Assembly: GCA_950022655.1 (NCBI GenBank)
Contig: OX465583.1
Span: forward strand, 71,063,152 to 71,127,151
DNA: 64,000 nucleotides
Direction of reading: 5' to 3'
Source of the DNA: Alentia gelatinosa
Taxonomy: Eukaryota; Annelida; Polychaeta; Phyllodocida; Polynoidae
The translations under genes were made by a program, and so were the position numbers. The notes below the pieces were generated by a model, which was not told the origin of the DNA, did not search any database, and saw only the letters and a program-made list of their open reading frames with translations. Positions 63,330 through 64,000 of the stretch are shown here, in pieces. Within the stretch, counting starts at the first letter, position 1, and each line of letters opens with the position of its first letter.

Positions 63330-64000
63330 GGAGCAATCACTTTCTATTTAATTCAGTAATGCCAGTTTCCATTCCCCATAAAAAGAAAATGTTGTTTTCC
63401 TGGCAGTAAAAAAATATAAGCTGTGTTGGTAAATAACAGTAGTGTTGTTTTTTTAGCAACTTTTTGTGTGTGGTAAACTCCTCACAAGCCTCCCATAGTG
63501 GCCCATCGCTGCGGAGGTTGATTCAGGTAGACCTGTAGAATAGCGTACCTTCAGTTGCTCAGCAGCAGTGGTTTGGAGGTAGGGCAACCAGGTTGTAGAG
63601 ATAACAAGCCCCCCCTAGAGCCCCCCGCCCCCACCCCACCCCTCCACCCACACCCCAGCCTCTCTCAGCTTGTACCTCACATCACAGCCCTGCCCTTCGT
63701 ACACCTTTTCCTGCCCTCCTCCTCCACAACTTAACTGCCACCGCCGCCGCCACCGCTCTCCTAGCAGAGATCCTGCGCTCTACTTCCTGCGGCCTCTTGT
63801 ATCTCTGCACTGACCTGGGACAGAATCTGTCATTATCACCAGTTTTTTTAAATATCCAGCGCTATAATTCCTGCGGCCGCTTGTATCTCTACACCGACCT
63901 GCCAGTTTGGGCCAAACTCTGGCCCATTCGCCAGTATTTAAGATGCTTGGTGCTTTTGGGAGTATTTTGTGGGTTACTTGTAGATAGTGACGTATATATT
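63330..64000. other. Right edge: no recognised feature
   Basis: C-rich stretch 63600-63760 (CCACCGCCGCCGCCACCGCT) and a direct repeat GCGCTCTACTTCCTGCGGCC / GCGCTATAATTCCTGCGGCC (63775 and 63860). Confidence 0.5.

Overview
The window is animal (metazoan) nuclear DNA: short coding exons with GT-AG introns, one nuclear tRNA gene, tRNA-derived SINEs, many small inverted-repeat transposons and many minisatellites. It looks like an invertebrate bilaterian. The SINE tail (GGACGTTAAACTACCCAAAC) resembles mollusc-type SINEs, but the phylum cannot be fixed from this sequence alone.

Layout. (1) 183-28383, minus strand: seventeen consecutive exons of the mitochondrial AAA+ protease Lon (LONP1). They run from the targeting peptide to just past the arginine finger of the ATPase module and encode 793 residues in one continuous frame. 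The rest of the ATPase module and the Ser-Lys protease domain lie beyond the left edge. (2) 31941-34678, minus strand: a complete three-exon gene of 154 codons with the ARL14EP C-terminal cysteine-rich domain, closest in size and layout to ARL14EPL. (3) 36660-36731, plus strand: tRNA-Pro(CGG). (4) 43980 onward, plus strand: the first two coding exons of a transmembrane collagen of the COL13A1/COL23A1/COL25A1 type (cytoplasmic tail, membrane anchor, coiled coil, furin-like site, start of the triple helix). No further exon was recognised up to 64000. The ARL14EP-like and collagen genes are divergent, about 9.3 kb apart; LONP1 and the ARL14EP-like gene are in tandem.

Most of the remainder is repeats. 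Four families of foldback elements recur, each made of an end module with fixed termini plus a long hairpin whose stem differs between copies. In two families the hairpin tip is often GGCTTCGCC / GGCGAAGCC, which contains the very stable DNA mini-hairpin GCGAAGC. A separate transposon family (ends CAGGGATGTCAGTT) has at least four copies with 6-bp target duplications. Several LONP1 introns carry tandem duplications at or across the 3' splice site (exons 5, 7, 10). A 10-bp satellite upstream of the collagen gene repeats a near-perfect 5' splice site (CAGGTGAGTA) dozens of times. A 37-bp minisatellite of about 1.9 kb abuts a foldback element whose core contains related units.

Exon boundaries were read by eye from splice signals, phase continuity and known family sequence; no alignment or expression data were available.
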